Assembly (NCBI GenBank): GCA_964417895.1
Contig: CAYQJS010000026.1
Span: forward strand, 5,333-69,332
DNA length: 64,000 nt
DNA from: CAYQJS01 sp964417895
Lineage (GTDB): Bacteria; Chloroflexota; UBA6077; SHYK01
Reading direction: 5' to 3'
Part shown: positions 43,690 through 52,129 of the stretch, in pieces
Layout of the letters: each line of letters begins with the position of its first letter
Position numbering within the stretch: position 1 is the stretch's first letter
The notes under the pieces: generated by a model
Database searches by the model: none
What the model saw: the letters and a program-made list of their open reading frames with translations, nothing else
Told to the model about the DNA's origin: nothing
Position numbers and translations under genes: made by a program

Positions 43690-43720
43690 AAAAAAAGACG
43701 CTCGATCGAGCCCCCCTCGT
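43690..43720 (-). promoter_or_regulatory. Possible transcription attenuator in the nirA leader
   Basis: On the minus strand, cgag-ggggg-ctcg can form one small hairpin, and the same ctcg can instead pair with the following cgag (gctc-gatc-gagc), which is followed by seven T's (43696-43690). The mutually exclusive stems plus T-run 30 bases before the nirA GTG resemble a terminator/antiterminator switch. The stems are only 4-6 bp, so this is tentative. Confidence 0.4.
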
Positions 43721-43786
43721 TGGAAGCTTCGACACTTAGCGTCCCAGTTGCCTGGCTCAGTCAGCTCGTCGCGATCAGGCGGTCAG

Positions 43787-43981
43787 CTAGTTCTCCTGGC
43801 TTGGCCTCTGGCGGTTGCGATCCGCATCGAGCTGAGGGCGCCACTCTTGCTCGACGGCGAAGATGACGATCTTGCCGTCCTTGATGACCCCGCGAAAGCT
43901 CCCGTATCGGCAGCGGCCGATCTCGTCCGCATACCGATCCAGCACTGTCTGGAGGTCCATCCCAGGCTCGAGCTCCGTCAC
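43787..43981 (-). CDS. YezD-like (DUF2292) small protein
   Basis: 64 residues with GTG start and a GGAG site. VLDRYADEIGRCRYGSFRGV and IKDGKIVIFAVEQEWRP resemble the DUF2292/YezD pattern of a helix, then 'YGS...I.DGK.V'. YezD-like genes often sit beside sulfur- or nitrogen-assimilation operons, and here it is the gene immediately upstream of nirA on the same strand. Molecular function unknown. Confidence 0.6.
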   Translation of the reverse strand: MTELEPGMDLQTVLDRYADEIGRCRYGSFRGVIKDGKIVIFAVEQEWRPQLDADRNRQRPSQEN

Positions 43982-44095
43982 CCGCGCTCCACCAGCGTCC
44001 TCAGTACGGGATTAGCGTACGGGCGCCGTGGAGCGGAGTGGTACGGACAAAAGACACAAAGGTCCTGAGGAACAATTGGGCAGTTTAGCAAGCAA

Positions 44096-44157
44096 CCCCT
44101 CTCCCAGAGGGAGAGGGGTTGCCCTGAGCCTGCCGAAGGGGCTGGGGTGAGGGCGTG
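44096..44157. repeat. R2 repeat
   Basis: cccctctcccagagggagag followed by a reversed partner with ggctggggtgaggg. Part of the 361-bp gene-free gap 43982-44342, the remainder of which is the R3 repeat below. Confidence 0.7.
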
Positions 44158-44196
44158 ACCTCGTTCCTGAGCGCGAAGGCGGAGTCAGGACCTTCC

Positions 44197-44315
44197 AGTG
44201 GGTCAGTTCCTGCGGACGTGGCCTTTTCGTCCGGTAGGGGAGAGGCTCGTCCCCTCCCGCCCGGCGAGCGTACGCAGAGCCCTACGGCGGTCCGCAGGCG
44301 CGGACCGCCCTACCG
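44197..44315. repeat. R3 dispersed repeat, copy 2 (inverted relative to copy 1)
   Basis: Begins gggtcagttcctgcggacgt and contains ttttcgtccggtaggggaga. Reverse complement of 36247-36357 at about 90 percent identity, 8 kb away. A short internal palindrome tagggcggtccgcg / cgcggaccgcccta extends it. Confidence 0.75.
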
Positions 44316-44342
44316 GTTTTGCGCGTCTGGCTGTCGTTTCGG

Positions 44343-44825
44343 CTAGGCCTCTGAGCTGCGCTCGGCGCCAGTCGCTTCGCGTTTGCCGCGGGCCGACTCG
44401 GCGAAGAAGACGATGCGTCGTGTCGGGGGCTTCGCAGGAAGCGTGCGGAACTGGCAGTAGACCGCGCCCTCAGGCCCCGGGTTGTGGAGGCGGTAGTAGT
44501 AGCCCGCGTCGATGTGGACGAACTGCCCCGGGCCGAGGGTCACATCCTCCCCGTCTTCGACGCCCGTGAGGTGGAGCTTGCCAGCCCACACCAGGAAGAC
44601 GTGCTCCTCGCTGGGGTGAGCGTGCATCTCGTCGTGCTGGCCGGGCGCGTAGCAGTTGAGGATGACCGCTGCCTCGTCCATCCGGGTCAGCGGCACATGA
44701 GCCGAGCGGTCCAGGACCGCGTTGTCGTCGATACTCGCGACCTGCCAGCCTTTGGTCTTGATCGACTGCCGCTCACCGATGGTGGCATAGAGGTCCTGCC
44801 TTCCCTCTCGTTCGGGCTGAGCCAC
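44343..44825 (-). CDS. Single-domain cupin protein
   Basis: 160 residues from GTG 44825 (RBS GGAGGAAG). Cupin motif 1 is visible in HDEMHAHPSEEHVFLVWAGK and motif 2 in GQFVHIDAGYYYRLHNPG, so the metal ligands (His, His, Glu, His) are complete. The C-terminus is basic. Such proteins may be enzymes, sensors or sugar-binding. Not obviously in an operon. Confidence 0.82.
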   Translation of the reverse strand: MAQPEREGRQDLYATIGERQSIKTKGWQVASIDDNAVLDRSAHVPLTRMDEAAVILNCYAPGQHDEMHAHPSEEHVFLVWAGKLHLTGVEDGEDVTLGPGQFVHIDAGYYYRLHNPGPEGAVYCQFRTLPAKPPTRRIVFFAESARGKREATGAERSSEA

Positions 44826-45002
44826 GTTGGTCTTCCTCCGGAACGCAATGTCGTGCAGGGCTCATAGTAATTGGCCCCGGCCGCGCCGGCAAGCGCGCGA
44901 TCTGCTCGACAGGGGCAGCCACGCCCGGTACACTGCGCGTCGTGAATGTCGATAGCCTAACCGGTGGCACGTTGAATGTTCGTAGATTGGAGCCGCATAG
45001 CT

Positions 45003-45085
45003 ACCCCCCACCCCAACCCTCCCCCGCAAGGGGGGCAGGGCAGGCGCCTTCCCCCCTTGCGGGGGAAGGCGGGGGATGGGGGTGA
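45003..45085. repeat. Double R2 repeat
   Basis: Two adjacent copies in opposite orientation: ccccaaccctcccccgcaag then gcgggggaaggcggggg. They occupy the middle of the 316-bp gap 44826-45141, just upstream of the MFS gene. The flanks hold nothing recognisable. Confidence 0.75.
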
Positions 45086-45141
45086 CCGACGCAGGAGTAC
45101 GAACGATTTCGATGCACTTGCTTTAGGTAAGGAGGGCTCTT

Positions 45142-46380
45142 TTGATTGCTGAGGCGCCGACCGCCACCACCGCCATCCTGACTCCGCCTGACGTCGCACG
45201 GCAGCGAAACTGGGTTCTCGGCATCGTGAACGGCGCCCACTTCTGCAACCACTTCGCTACCGGCATGTATCCGCTCCTCCTGGCCGTGATGATGGCGCCG
45301 CTCGGTTTCGGATACAGCGAGCTAGGTCTCCTCAACGCCCTGCACCACACGGTCAGCAGCGGGCTGCAGGCCGGGTCCGGGTTCATCACACAGTTCTTCA
45401 AGCGGGCGGCCATCCTCGGGGTCGGGAGCATGGTGTTCGGCGTGGCGACCAGCCTGACGGGCCTGGCCCAGTCGTTCTGGCAGGTGGCCGTCTTCAAGAG
45501 CGTGTCGGGCGCCGGCGCAAGCCCGCAGCACGTCGTGGGCGCCGTGATGCTGTCGACCTGGTTTGAGGGCGCTCGCGGGCGCGCCCTGGCGCTGCACAGT
45601 ACCGCGGGCAGCCTGGGCACCCTCGTTGGCCCCCTGATCGCCGCCGCCATGCTCGCCTTTTTCGACTGGCGGATCGTGTTCGCGATCATCGGCATTCCGA
45701 GCATCGCCGCGGGCGCCGCGTATCTCCTGCTGCGCGAGAAGGTCGCCCCAGCGCCGATCGCCGGGAATCGGCGCCTGGTCCGGGCCGGATGGGGCTCGTA
45801 TGTGGCCTGCTTCAAGAATCGCGAGCTGATGCTGATCACGCTGCTCATGACGGTCGGCGCCGCCGGGCGTGGGGGCGGCCTCAACGAGACGTACCTGATC
45901 GCCCATTTCATGTACGACCTCGGGATCGCGGCGGCCGTGGCGGCCACTCTGCTCACCATCGTGCACGCGGGCGGCCTGGTAGCGCCCATGGCCTGGGGAT
46001 GGATCTCTGACGTGTTCCCTCGGAAGCTCGTGATGCAGGTGGCGCTCGCGTTCGCGGCCATCACCACCGTGTGGCTCGGGCAGCAGACCGTTCTCGACGT
46101 CCTGCTGATAGCGAACCTGGTCGTGCACGGGCTCGTCATTCACTCGCGCCAGGCCATCACCCAGGCAATGGTGGGCGACTATGCTGGCCCGGAGCTCCAG
46201 GACGCGGCCTTCAGCCTGTATTACACGCTAGGGCTGATCAGCGGCCCGGTTTGGGTCGTTCTCATGGGCGCAGTTATGCAGTCGTGGGGCTTCGCGATCG
46301 CAACGCAGGTGGCCGCGGTCTCGTACGTCGTCGGCATGCTGTTGCTCATCCCTGTCCGGATCAAGCCGCGGGCCGCCTAG
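45142..46380 (+). CDS. MFS transporter
   Basis: 412 residues with TTG start and strong RBS AAGGAGG. Twelve hydrophobic segments are visible, the first being LGIVNGAHFCNHFATGMYPL, with motif-A-like and GPLIAAAMLAFFDWRIVF segments. It resembles oxalate/formate or monocarboxylate-type MFS permeases found beside aromatic-degradation genes, but the substrate is unknown. Convergent with the deacetylase gene. Confidence 0.85.
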   Translation: MIAEAPTATTAILTPPDVARQRNWVLGIVNGAHFCNHFATGMYPLLLAVMMAPLGFGYSELGLLNALHHTVSSGLQAGSGFITQFFKRAAILGVGSMVFGVATSLTGLAQSFWQVAVFKSVSGAGASPQHVVGAVMLSTWFEGARGRALALHSTAGSLGTLVGPLIAAAMLAFFDWRIVFAIIGIPSIAAGAAYLLLREKVAPAPIAGNRRLVRAGWGSYVACFKNRELMLITLLMTVGAAGRGGGLNETYLIAHFMYDLGIAAAVAATLLTIVHAGGLVAPMAWGWISDVFPRKLVMQVALAFAAITTVWLGQQTVLDVLLIANLVVHGLVIHSRQAITQAMVGDYAGPELQDAAFSLYYTLGLISGPVWVVLMGAVMQSWGFAIATQVAAVSYVVGMLLLIPVRIKPRAA

Positions 46381-46413
46381 CTTGGCTACCTACAGGGCCC
46401 TCATTCGATAGCG

Positions 46414-47283
46414 TCAGAGCTGCGACCTGTACCAGTCGCAGATCTCGTCGCCGGTCGTCACCCAGACGCCCTCTCGCTCGCGGATGTAGTCGTAGACCGC
46501 TTCGAAGTACTTGATCCGATGGGGCACTCCGGAGACGTAGGGGTGGACGGCGAGCGCCATCACCCTCGGGTTCTCGGCGCCCTCAGCGTAGAGGCGGTCG
46601 AACTGGTCTTTGGCCCGCTGGAGCCACTCGCCCGCGCTGTGGTGCTGGATCACGATGGTCGCGATGTCGTTCATCTCCTGCGTATACGGCACCGAGACGA
46701 GGGTGCCCGCGGTGGTGCGAATCTCGTAGGGCTGATCGTCGGCGACCCAGTCGCAAACGTATTGGATGCCCTCCGCCGCCAGCAGATCCAGGGTGTCCCA
46801 GGTCTCGGTGAGGCCGGGCCCGAGCCACCCCTTTGGCGCTTTGCCGGTGAAGTCGCGCAGGATCTGGACCGCCTCGTGAATGGAGGCGCGCTGGTCCGGC
46901 AGCAGGTGCATCGCTCCCTGCACGACGCCGTGGCCCATGAACTCCCAGCCAGCCTGGAGCATCGCTCGGGCGATCGGCTCGTAGGTGCGGCAGACCTGGG
47001 CGTTAATGGCGGCCGTGGCGCGGATCCCACGCTGCACCAGTGCCTCGTAGAGGCGCCAGAAACCCACCCGCATCCCATACTCATGCCACGCCCAGTTCGG
47101 CACGTCCGGGACGACGGCCGCGCCCTGTGGCGCGGGCAGGACCTGGCGGGGCATCGGCCGCTCGATGTCCCAGTCTTCGACGTTGACGATGGTCCAGACG
47201 GCGATCCGCGCGCCGCCCGGCAGCCTCCATGGCTGTCGGTCGTGGATGGGCGAGTAGTCGAAGCGGTCGTGAGGTAGCCGCAC
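46414..47283 (-). CDS. Polysaccharide-deacetylase-fold hydrolase (PuuE/allantoinase-like)
   Basis: 289 residues from GTG 47283 (RBS GGAGG). The NodB-homology fold is indicated by GGARIAVWTIVNVEDWD and the W-H-E-Y-G start of domain, FMGHGVVQG (metal histidine) and MALAVHPYVSGVPHRI. Members include cofactor-independent allantoinase PuuE and other C-N hydrolases. It has no signal peptide, so it is cytoplasmic and unlikely to act on cell-wall sugars. Divergent from the Rieske gene at 47524 across a large palindrome. Confidence 0.83.
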   Translation of the reverse strand: MRLPHDRFDYSPIHDRQPWRLPGGARIAVWTIVNVEDWDIERPMPRQVLPAPQGAAVVPDVPNWAWHEYGMRVGFWRLYEALVQRGIRATAAINAQVCRTYEPIARAMLQAGWEFMGHGVVQGAMHLLPDQRASIHEAVQILRDFTGKAPKGWLGPGLTETWDTLDLLAAEGIQYVCDWVADDQPYEIRTTAGTLVSVPYTQEMNDIATIVIQHHSAGEWLQRAKDQFDRLYAEGAENPRVMALAVHPYVSGVPHRIKYFEAVYDYIREREGVWVTTGDEICDWYRSQL

Positions 47284-47325
47284 AGGCGCCTCCGTTCAGC
47301 CAGTGGTGGGGGAGACTATACGTCG

Positions 47326-47377
47326 GACAAGCCGCCGCGTCGGCTGGAGCGGACTCCGACCGACGCGGCGGCTTGTC
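47326..47377. repeat. 52-bp palindrome in the divergent promoter region
   Basis: gacaagccgccgcgtcgg (47326-47343) and ccgacgcggcggcttgtc (47360-47377) are perfect 18-bp arms. The 16-bp loop itself contains ggag-cgga-ctcc. It lies between a deacetylase gene and a Rieske oxygenase gene that are divergently transcribed, so it could be an operator or cruciform rather than a terminator. Confidence 0.8.
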
Positions 47378-47523
47378 ACCTGTCATCCGCGTCGTGCGTG
47401 CGCTTGGCTGGGTGCTCTCGCCTCAGTGGCCCTTGGCGCACGGGAAGCGCGCCTCGCATTACTCGACCCCGGGTAGTACCATCACGCGCGCGTTCCTCGC
47501 GTTCATGGGTGGGGGGTGACACG

Positions 47524-48828
47524 ATGCTGACCCAAGAGGAAAACGAGCGCCTGACTCGGGTTGGTCCAGGCACCCCCATGGGGGAGCTGCTGCGGCGCTA
47601 CTGGCACCCTGTGGCCGTTAGCTCTCAGTTCAGGGACCACGGGACCAAGCCTGTCCGCATCCTCGGGGAAGACCTGGTCCTCTTCCGCGATCGCGGCGGT
47701 AGCCTGGGCCTCATCGGCGACCGCTGCCAACACCGCCGCGCCGGCATGGTGTTCGGCATCCCCGAGGAAGACGGGCTACGCTGCGCCTATCACGGCTGGA
47801 AGTACGACGCCGCTGGCCGCTGCATCGAGCAGCCCTACGAGACCACCGAGGACCCGGGCAGCACGTTCAAGGATAGGATCACCATCAAGGCTTACCCGGT
47901 CAGCGAGCTGGGCGGGCTGATCTTTGCCTACCTCGGACCGGAGCCGGTGCCCGTCCTGCCGCGCTGGGACATCTACGTGATGGACGGTGTTGTCCGAGAC
48001 ATCGGCAGCGGCGTCGTTCCCTGCAACTGGCTGCAGATCATGGATAACTCGATGGACCCGATCCACGTCGAGTGGCTGCACCAGCGCTTCACGGACTACG
48101 TGTTCGAGCACCTGGGGAGGCCGAGGCGGCGAGTGGTGCGCGACGGCGAGCGCGATGAGCGCGGCTGGAGGCACGTGAAGATCGGCTTCACCGTGTTCGA
48201 GCACGGCATCACCAAACGGCGCGTGCTGGAGGGCGGCTCCGAAGACGACGAGGACTGGACGATCGGCCACCCGGTCGTGTTCCCCAACATTCTGCGGACC
48301 CCGAACGCCTTCCAGATCCGTGTTCCCGTCGACGACACGCACACCTGGCACGTGTGGTACTCCACGTATGCGCCCAAGCCAGACGCGGTCGCACAGACGC
48401 CCGAGACCATCCCCTACTTCGACGTCCCGATCCCCTCGCTGGCGGCGGGAGGCGAGCCGGACTGGCCCCTGCTGGACAACAACAGCGGCCAGGACATCTC
48501 CGTCTGGTACACGCAAGGCGGGATCACCGACCGCCAGGAGGAGCACCTGGGAAACTCTGATCGAGGGGTGGTGCTCTACCGCACGCTGCTCAAACAGCAG
48601 ATGGAGATCGCGCTGCGCGGGGACGATCCCATGAACGTGTTTCGCGATCCGGCCGACGCCACCTACATCGAGCTACCGGTCGAGAATCAGACCTACCGTT
48701 TTGGTGACGCCAAGCGCCTGCAGCTGGCCGGCCAGGCGGACAAATACAGCCCGCTTCTCAGCCAGGCAGCGCCGTCGGCTACGGCCACCGCCACCACATC
48801 TACCCCTGCCGGCCCAGCCGGACGCTAG
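47524..48828 (+). CDS. Rieske non-heme iron oxygenase
   Basis: 434 residues. Rieske ligands are C68-x-H70 and C87-x2-H90; the iron-site motif is SMDPIHVEWLHQ (D178, H181, H186). It is similar in layout to the 7343-8506 protein and belongs to the same phthalate-dioxygenase-like branch. The C-terminus adds an Ala/Thr/Pro-rich tail. It is followed 58 bp later by a GlcG/HbpS-like gene. No reductase is adjacent. Confidence 0.9.
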   Translation: MLTQEENERLTRVGPGTPMGELLRRYWHPVAVSSQFRDHGTKPVRILGEDLVLFRDRGGSLGLIGDRCQHRRAGMVFGIPEEDGLRCAYHGWKYDAAGRCIEQPYETTEDPGSTFKDRITIKAYPVSELGGLIFAYLGPEPVPVLPRWDIYVMDGVVRDIGSGVVPCNWLQIMDNSMDPIHVEWLHQRFTDYVFEHLGRPRRRVVRDGERDERGWRHVKIGFTVFEHGITKRRVLEGGSEDDEDWTIGHPVVFPNILRTPNAFQIRVPVDDTHTWHVWYSTYAPKPDAVAQTPETIPYFDVPIPSLAAGGEPDWPLLDNNSGQDISVWYTQGGITDRQEEHLGNSDRGVVLYRTLLKQQMEIALRGDDPMNVFRDPADATYIELPVENQTYRFGDAKRLQLAGQADKYSPLLSQAAPSATATATTSTPAGPAGR

Positions 48829-48886
48829 CCGGTACGCGGCGGACGGATGGCGATACGATTGCGCGCGAGTCAGAGGTGATGTGCTC

Positions 48887-49816
48887 ATGGCATACGAACC
48901 GGATCTGACGCTCGCCGAGGCGAGGGCGATCATGGACCGTGCGCTGGCGAAGGCGCGCGCGCTGAAGCAGGCCGGCGGCTTCGCCATCGTGGACGCCGGT
49001 GGCGGCGTTATCACTGTATCGCGAATGGGCGAGAGCGCCACGTCGTCCGTGTGGGTGGCGCGAGCGAAGGCGTACGTCTCCGCGGTGCAGCGCTCACCCA
49101 GCGCGCGGAGCGCCGCCGGCTGGCGTGCCACGCCCGCCCTGTTCGCATCGATGCAGCGGCTGATGCGCGACGAGATCTTCCCCGGTCCGGGCGGCATGCC
49201 GATACGGAAGAATGGGCGCATCGTCGGTGCGATGGCCACCGCCGGTGGCACCGGCCCGTGGACCGAGGTCCCGGGCATCGACCCGGGCGAGCTGATGGTC
49301 GACGGCGTCCCCGCCAACGTCGAGGACCTGGTGATCGCCTACGCCCTCCGGATCCCATATGAGAACCAGCACGAGGAGGGTCGAAGCCTGCCAGGACGGA
49401 CCGTCGAGGAGCGCGTCGACGACCTGCCCCACTCGCTGGATGCGGCTCGCCGCTATGCGGATCGGGCCATGGACGCTGCTCGTGCGAGGGGCCAGGCCAT
49501 CGGTGTCGCGGTCGTGGACGAGGCCGGCCAGCTCATGCAGATGGACCGCATGGACGACGCGGGCGCCATGCATCCGGACCTCGCCGAGGCGAAAGCGCTC
49601 TCGGCGCTCAACTTCCGCCGACCGACGGTCGAGATCCAGAAGACCGTCCCCCCCGAGCGGATCATCGAGATCCGCGAGATTGCGCACTTCAAGATCCTGG
49701 TCGGTGGTGGCGGCGTTCCGATCACCGAGGACGGAAGGATCGTCGGCGCCATCGGCATCCACGGCGCCGGCGGCGAGGGGAGCGACGAGATAGCGCGCGT
49801 GGCGATAGGCGTCTAA
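48887..49816 (+). CDS. Duplicated GlcG/HbpS-like (heme-degrading domain family) protein
   Basis: 309 residues made of two GlcG/HbpS (DUF336) domains: LAEARAIMDRALAKARALKQ and IRKNGRIVGAMATAG in the first, AARRYADRAMDAARARGQ and ITEDGRIVGAIGIHGAGGEG in the second. Single-domain members include GlcG and the heme sensor HbpS. The family is often found in oxygenase operons, though its reaction is not well established. GTG 48881 with AGAGGTGAT is an alternative start. Confidence 0.83.
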   Translation: MAYEPDLTLAEARAIMDRALAKARALKQAGGFAIVDAGGGVITVSRMGESATSSVWVARAKAYVSAVQRSPSARSAAGWRATPALFASMQRLMRDEIFPGPGGMPIRKNGRIVGAMATAGGTGPWTEVPGIDPGELMVDGVPANVEDLVIAYALRIPYENQHEEGRSLPGRTVEERVDDLPHSLDAARRYADRAMDAARARGQAIGVAVVDEAGQLMQMDRMDDAGAMHPDLAEAKALSALNFRRPTVEIQKTVPPERIIEIREIAHFKILVGGGGVPITEDGRIVGAIGIHGAGGEGSDEIARVAIGV

Positions 49817-50015
49817 CACAGCAGCGCCAGCTCGTTGTGATTCGACTGGGCGAGAGCCAATCGATCACCGTCGTGCCCGGGTGAGAATCATTCGTCGCCT
49901 GCGCGCGGGATCAGCCCAGGTGGCGGCGCGGTCGGTGCCATGGTTTCGACGGGACGCGGGCGGAGGCTATTCCCGCGCCACCCCCCGACGCAGACGCCAT
50001 GAACAAGGTCGCGAA

Positions 50016-50426
50016 TCACGCCTGCCCTTGGACCGCGGCCGGGTCCATGTAGAACACCTCCCAAAGGTGTCCGTCGGGATCCTGGAAGCTCCGCTCGTAC
50101 ATGAAGCCATGATCGTGCGTGTCATTCGACGGCAGCCCGCCCGCCGCGAGGGCCTTGTCGACCAGTTCGTCAACCCGCTCTCTGCTCTCCACTCCCAGCG
50201 CCACGATTGCCTCCGTGGTCTTCGTGGCGTCTGCGATGTCCTTTTTGGTGAACGTCTTGAAGAACGGCTCCACCAGAAGCATGGCGTAGATGACGTCGCT
50301 GATGACCAGGCATCCCGCGTTCTCGTCCGTGAACTGCGGATTGAACGAAAAGCCCAGCGCCGTGAAGAAGTCGATCGACTTGCCGAGATCCTTTACGGGG
50401 AGGTTCACAAAGATCTCTGTGGACAT
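50016..50426 (-). CDS. VOC-family (glyoxalase/bleomycin-resistance-like) protein
   Basis: 136 residues. MSTEIFVNLPVKDLGKSIDF and FQDPDGHLWEVFYMDP are the two edges of a two-module VOC barrel, with a likely metal glutamate in the final motif. It is common as an uncharacterised single-domain protein near other metabolism genes. The gap 49817-50015 upstream of the previous gene holds nothing recognisable. Confidence 0.87.
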   Translation of the reverse strand: MSTEIFVNLPVKDLGKSIDFFTALGFSFNPQFTDENAGCLVISDVIYAMLLVEPFFKTFTKKDIADATKTTEAIVALGVESRERVDELVDKALAAGGLPSNDTHDHGFMYERSFQDPDGHLWEVFYMDPAAVQGQA

Positions 50427-50708
50427 GACTGGCTCCCTTCTCGCTGCTCACCGGAATCCGGAGGTGGATCTACGAGGTGAAACGTCTGCTCCCACGAAAA
50501 CTCATCGGTGATCCACGTGTTGCGGGTAGTTTCTCAAAAGCAGCCGAACTTCGTCATCGCGAACCGCTTCGGCTCAAGCACTCGAAATTCGCGAATGGGC
50601 GAGAGCGACCACATAGCGCGCGTGGCGCTCACAAACGGCCAGCGTGTAGTCGTCGTCAACCAGTAGCGATGTACACTGCGTCGGATAGACATTGGCGATG
50701 CAGGAACG

Positions 50709-50993
50709 ATGGTACGAAAACAGGTCTACATTACCGACGAGCAGGACCGATGGCTGAAGAAACGCTCGAATCAGCTCGGCCTATCCGAAGCCGAGCTCAT
50801 TCGACGCTGCCTCGACGCATCCCGGGACCGCCCGGGTTCGCCCGCGGCCGCTGGCCCAGCCGAGGATCCTGAGGCGTTGCAAGCCCTCCTCGCATTCGCG
50901 GAGTCGCGGGTCGGCTTGGAAGCGCCTCATGCTGGCCGGAAGTTCCGGCGGGAGGAGGTTTATGAGGAGCGCCCCATTCCGAAGACCCCTTGA
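50709..50993 (+). CDS. Ribbon-helix-helix antitoxin
   Basis: 94 residues. VRKQVYITDEQDRWLKKRS then LGLSEAELIRRCLD is a classic CopG/ribbon-helix-helix DNA-binding domain. The C-terminal half (FRREEVYEERPIPKTP) should bind the toxin. It overlaps the start of a PIN toxin gene at 50962 that is now broken. The preceding 282 bp hold no gene. Confidence 0.83.
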   Translation: MVRKQVYITDEQDRWLKKRSNQLGLSEAELIRRCLDASRDRPGSPAAAGPAEDPEALQALLAFAESRVGLEAPHAGRKFRREEVYEERPIPKTP

Positions 50994-51429
50994 TACGAAT
51001 GTCATTGTCTACCAGCACGATCCGAGCGGAGAGATGCGAGCAAGCAACGGACTGCCATCGACTTGGTCGCTCGTGCTGACGGAGATGGCCGAGCGGCCCT
51101 AACCACTCAGGTCCTGACCGAGTTCGCATGGACGGCTGTAAGGCGGCTCCCTTCCCGCTGACGCCCGCCCAGGCGGGGCGTCAGGTCGGCTACTTCGCAC
51201 GTGCGTTCTTACCGTGACCCCGGTAGCCATCCTCGAGGCGCTTCGGGCCGTGGACGAGTACCAGCTTGCGTTCTGGGACGCGCTGATATGGGGCGTCGCG
51301 CGGCTCAACGACGTGCCATTGGTTCTTACGGAGGACCTCCCGGGCGGGCGCGACGCCGTCGATGGCGTGCGGTATACGAACCCGTTCAACCCGCTATTCG
51401 ACCTGACGCGTATCGGGGCCGATCTCTAG
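50962..51429 (+). pseudogene. PIN-domain toxin gene with three frameshifts
   Basis: ATG 50962 has RBS GGAGGAGG and starts RRPLDTNVIVYQHDPSGE, a PIN strand 1. Reading then must change frame three times in the same direction: to SKQRTAIDLVARADGDGRAA and TTQVLTEFAWTAVRRLPS, then PLTPAQAGRQVGYFARAF, and finally back to the first frame, VTPVAILEALRAVDEYQL then WDALIWGVARLNDVPLV. All conserved PIN parts are still recognisable. It is probably an inactivated toxin, or three clustered assembly indels. Confidence 0.75.
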
Positions 51430-51458
51430 AGGGCTAAGCCTCGCCCGAGTAGTTCCGC

Positions 51459-51737
51459 CTACAGCCCTCGGTACACCTGCCCTCGTGGGCCAATGCGGCC
51501 CACTTCGACAACGCGGGCAGCGTCGTCCACTCGGAAAACAATGCGAAGAGGCCCCACTCTGGCAGAGCGGAGTTCGCGGGTGCCTGTTAGGGTTTTGTCT
51601 GCGGGCCGTATGGGTCGCTGGCTATTTTGTGCGAGCCGAGCCAGGACACGCTCGCGCATGCGCTGGGCCACGCGAGCCAGGTAGTCCGCAGCGGTTCGAC
51701 CGACGCGGAGCTCATACGGTGCGCGACCAGAGGTCAC
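51459..51737 (-). CDS. RelE/ParE-family toxin
   Basis: 92 residues. YELRVGRTAADYLARVAQRM then LTGTRELRSARVGPLRIVFR and VEVGRIGPRGQVYRGL is the RelE/ParE fold with its terminal basic segment, which cleaves ribosome-bound mRNA or inhibits gyrase. Its start overlaps the stop of the upstream antitoxin gene (ATGA). Confidence 0.87.
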   Translation of the reverse strand: MTSGRAPYELRVGRTAADYLARVAQRMRERVLARLAQNSQRPIRPADKTLTGTRELRSARVGPLRIVFRVDDAARVVEVGRIGPRGQVYRGL

Positions 51738-52078
51738 GAGCTAAGCTTGCGCTCCAACTCTTCGAGGGTCGCGTACTTACCCCGTTCGATCTCCGCTTGA
51801 CCTCGGACGGCGTCCGCCAGTTCTTCGTCGGAGGCAGTATCGGCTTCGGCCGCTGCCCAGTCCAAGTACTCGATAATCTCCTGAGCTTCGCTTTCGGTTA
51901 AATCGTCGATCGTCCAGCCTAAACGAATGCTGCGTGGCTGGACCGACTCGGTGAGCCGCAAGGTCGGAGAAGTGCGGAATGCCCGCGGCAAAGCATCCTC
52001 CATCAGCGCCTCGAACTTCTCGAGATCTTGATCCGAAGTCTCCGCCAGCCGCTGGCGCAGCTTCTCTCTGGCAGTCAC
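51734..52078 (-). CDS. Antitoxin partner of the RelE/ParE toxin
   Basis: 114 residues from GTG 52078 (RBS AGGAG). Mostly helical, with LRQRLAETSDQDLEKFEALM at the N-terminus and LEELERKLSS at the end, and an acidic middle (ESEAQEIIEYLDWAAAEAD). No DNA-binding motif is obvious. The function is inferred from the overlapping toxin gene. Confidence 0.75.
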   Translation of the reverse strand: MTAREKLRQRLAETSDQDLEKFEALMEDALPRAFRTSPTLRLTESVQPRSIRLGWTIDDLTESEAQEIIEYLDWAAAEADTASDEELADAVRGQAEIERGKYATLEELERKLSS

Positions 52079-52129
52079 TCTGCTGGCTCCTGCTTTCAGT
52101 CCTGCCTAATGTAACCTAAGCTATACGGC

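Noticed and set aside
43740..43780. ccaggcaactgg resembling part of a SAM-type riboswitch core
   Set aside because: Only a few bases match and the surrounding helices of a SAM riboswitch are absent.
50585..50640. Two short stretches identical to parts of the GlcG-like gene (gcgaatgggcgagagcg, atagcgcgcgtggcg)
   Set aside because: They may be a deletion scar of a duplicated copy, but 15-18 bp matches in GC-rich DNA are too short to support it.
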